From NCBI GenBank assembly GCA_017415765.1, contig JAFQED010000009.1, positions 1-63,140 of the forward strand: a DNA stretch of 63,140 nucleotides, read 5' to 3'. The translations under genes were made by a program, and so were the position numbers. This DNA comes from Desulfovibrio sp. Lineage in GTDB: Bacteria > Desulfobacterota > Desulfovibrionia > Desulfovibrionales > Desulfovibrionaceae. A model generated the notes under the pieces. The model was given only the letters and a program-made list of their open reading frames with translations. It was not told where the DNA came from and made no database searches. This document shows positions 61,973 through 63,140 of this stretch, piece by piece; position 1 is the stretch's first letter, and each line of letters opens with the position of its first letter.

Positions 61973-62989
61973 ATGAAAACCCTGATTCTCTTTGACTACA
62001 ACAACCTGGCGCATCGGTGCGTGCATCTCAAGCAAATCTCAGGTTCTGCCACAGACGAGTCCTGGGGCCTGCTGTCCTACATGGTGTTCAATATCATGTA
62101 CGATTTTGTCATGGACACCGTAGAGTTCATGGACGAAGGTGACTCTGTTGACGTTGTCCTGGCTTTGGATGACGCCATCAACGGCTATTGGCGACGGGAC
62201 ATCTACCCCCCGTACAAGGCAGACCGTGCTAAAAAGCGTGCTGCCGATGACATCGACTGGTCCAGGGCCTATACGGAGTTCAACAAGCTGGCAGATACGA
62301 TCGGCAGGTACACACCGTGGAAGGTTATGCGTGTACCCAAGTGTGAGGCTGACGATATTATCTACACCCTGGCTGTGAATCACGAGGGTGGCGTCATCGT
62401 ACATAGCGGCGACTCCGATTACCTGCAGCTGGTGTCAGAAAATATCCTGCTCTACTCTGCCACGGCCAGAGACTATGTGGATTTTCCCCACACCTGCCGC
62501 GTTGCCGGAACGCAAGTACATTGCAAGAGTCCAGAAGAATACCTCGTGTATGCTGTTCTCACCGGGCAGGGTGGCAAGGACAATGTGTACAATGTGAAAA
62601 CTCCCACGGACTGGGATACAGAATCCGGCAAGCGCAAGCCTGGCTTTGGCGTTGCTGCTGTAACGAAGCTGCTCAAGTCCGGTAAGCCTTTGGAAGATGC
62701 GTTGAAAGACGCTGGCTTGTGGGATAACTACTTGAGGAACAAGACCCTCATTGATATGAGGGAGATCCCGTACAGGTATCGCGATGCAATTCTGGCGGCA
62801 TTCGGTGAGTATATGCCAGAAGCGGCTGATGTGCGGGGTATGCTGTCAGAATACGATTGGCCATCTATCTATGGCGTAGCTGATGATATGAGCGTGCGGT
62901 TGCAGATGGCAGCGGATGGGGTACGGAAGATAGAGTGTGAAGTCAGTACCGATTTTGCCGACGAAGAAACGTGTGAGTTTGTGTTGTAA
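61973..62989 (+). CDS. FEN-type 5'-3' exonuclease / flap nuclease
   Basis: A 338-residue nuclease of the T4-RNase-H/Pol I-5'-nuclease fold. The acidic residues that bind two metals are in FDYNN (D8), ALDDA (about 64-68), CEADDII (about 124-130) and HSGDSDYLQL (about 144-153). IYPPYKADR is the arched phosphate-binding segment. TGQGGKDNVYN replaces the usual GDKSDNI of the helix-two-turn-helix. It would remove primers or flaps during phage replication. AAAGGAG precedes the ATG. Confidence 0.9.
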   Translation: MKTLILFDYNNLAHRCVHLKQISGSATDESWGLLSYMVFNIMYDFVMDTVEFMDEGDSVDVVLALDDAINGYWRRDIYPPYKADRAKKRAADDIDWSRAYTEFNKLADTIGRYTPWKVMRVPKCEADDIIYTLAVNHEGGVIVHSGDSDYLQLVSENILLYSATARDYVDFPHTCRVAGTQVHCKSPEEYLVYAVLTGQGGKDNVYNVKTPTDWDTESGKRKPGFGVAAVTKLLKSGKPLEDALKDAGLWDNYLRNKTLIDMREIPYRYRDAILAAFGEYMPEAADVRGMLSEYDWPSIYGVADDMSVRLQMAADGVRKIECEVSTDFADEETCEFVL

Positions 62990-63014
62990 TTCGTGTGCAT
63001 ATTCACACATTGAT

Positions 63015-63051
63015 AATATTTAAGAAAAATATTGCACTTTTCTTAAATATT
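63015..63051. repeat. 14-bp inverted repeat, A+T-rich
   Basis: AATATTTAAGAAAA (63015-63028) pairs with TTTTCTTAAATATT (63038-63051), perfect, 9-nt loop. It lies just after the FEN gene. Confidence 0.75.
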
Positions 63052-63057
63052 AGTAAG

Positions 63058-63097
63058 TAATATGCCGGTCTAAATATCATTAAAGACCGGCATATTA
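63058..63097. terminator. 14-bp hairpin, probable bidirectional terminator
   Basis: TAATATGCCGGTCT (63058-63071) pairs with AGACCGGCATATTA (63084-63097), perfect, 12-nt loop. It lies between the plus-strand FEN gene and a likely minus-strand gene end. Confidence 0.75.
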
Positions 63098-63102
63098 ACA
63101 AA

Positions 63103-63140
63103 TTATTTAATTTTTACTTCTATCAACTTTCCAGCTTTAT
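63103..63140 (-). CDS. Possible C-terminal end of a minus-strand gene (partial)
   Basis: On the minus strand a frame enters the window, reads KAGKLIEVKIK and stops at 63103-63105. It is very short and supported mainly by the converging-gene layout and the hairpin between. Confidence 0.35.
   Translation of the reverse strand, partial: KAGKLIEVKIK

Noticed and set aside
39751-63140. CRISPR array or insertion sequence in the phage region
   Set aside because: No regularly spaced repeats and no transposase-like frame were seen; the only recombinase trace is the integrase remnant.

Overview
The first ~39.4 kb is G+C-rich host chromosome, probably of a Desulfovibrio-type sulfate reducer (Desulfovibrionaceae). 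This is inferred from a hemL gene next to a siroheme-decarboxylase-like (AhbB) gene, a DsrE-family protein, a short-form CstA, and the rpsU-yqeY-mutS2-dnaG-rpoD gene order. The genus is an inference; no 16S gene is present.

Chromosomal layout, left to right: the 3' part of secA; folC and an M18 aminopeptidase; argG and argH (argH has an apparent +1 frameshift in a run of eight G near its start); two unknown genes, an EF-G paralogue and rsmA; an HU gene; the macromolecular-synthesis cluster rpsU (TTG start)-yqeY-mutS2-dnaG-rpoD; a secreted nuclease, an unknown gene and an MFS transporter. On the minus strand follow a secreted unknown protein, cobU and a membrane-anchored unknown protein. Then cstA, thiD, fliJ, a MotE-like gene, truA and a dsrE-like gene. 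Next are minus-strand hemL, ahbB-like, an unknown gene, an RRM protein, rpsF-rpsR-rplI-dnaB and hisH-hisF, then plus-strand tauE-like and murI.

At 39.47-39.75 kb lie tRNA-Gln(CTG) and two identical tRNA-Glu(TTC) genes, followed by the N-terminal half of a P4-type tyrosine integrase. From there to the window end the DNA is visibly more A+T-rich and phage-like: an antirepressor, ThyX, a DUF2135/YfaP-containing 688-aa protein with a small partner, a string of tiny cysteine-rich proteins (some Lar-like), small membrane proteins, a B12-dependent ribonucleotide reductase, a Cro/CI-like protein, dUTPase, tRNA-Ser/Pro/Thr, a Dda/RecD-like helicase and a FEN-type 5'-3' exonuclease. Together these form a nucleotide-supply and replication block of a large phage or prophage. 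No terminase, capsid or tail gene is visible, so the element is incomplete here. Accessory cargo on the opposite strand: an AAA ATPase with HicB and a truncated HicA, a two-gene unknown module behind an operator-like palindrome, and a HipA-like kinase with its own host-type promoter.

The most distinctive signal is a recurrent promoter-like element in the phage part. About eight intergenic copies, all on the plus strand, have a CTRAAY-like box, a 17-18 nt spacer and a CAATAT-like box. Many sit directly behind a hairpin terminator and head a transcription unit. This differs from the TTGACA/TATAAT-like promoters of the host segment and suggests a dedicated regulatory class. Other notable items: reuse of cysteine-rich modules among the tiny proteins, a structured intergenic element near 60.52-60.61 kb, and tandem 14-bp inverted repeats at the right end.
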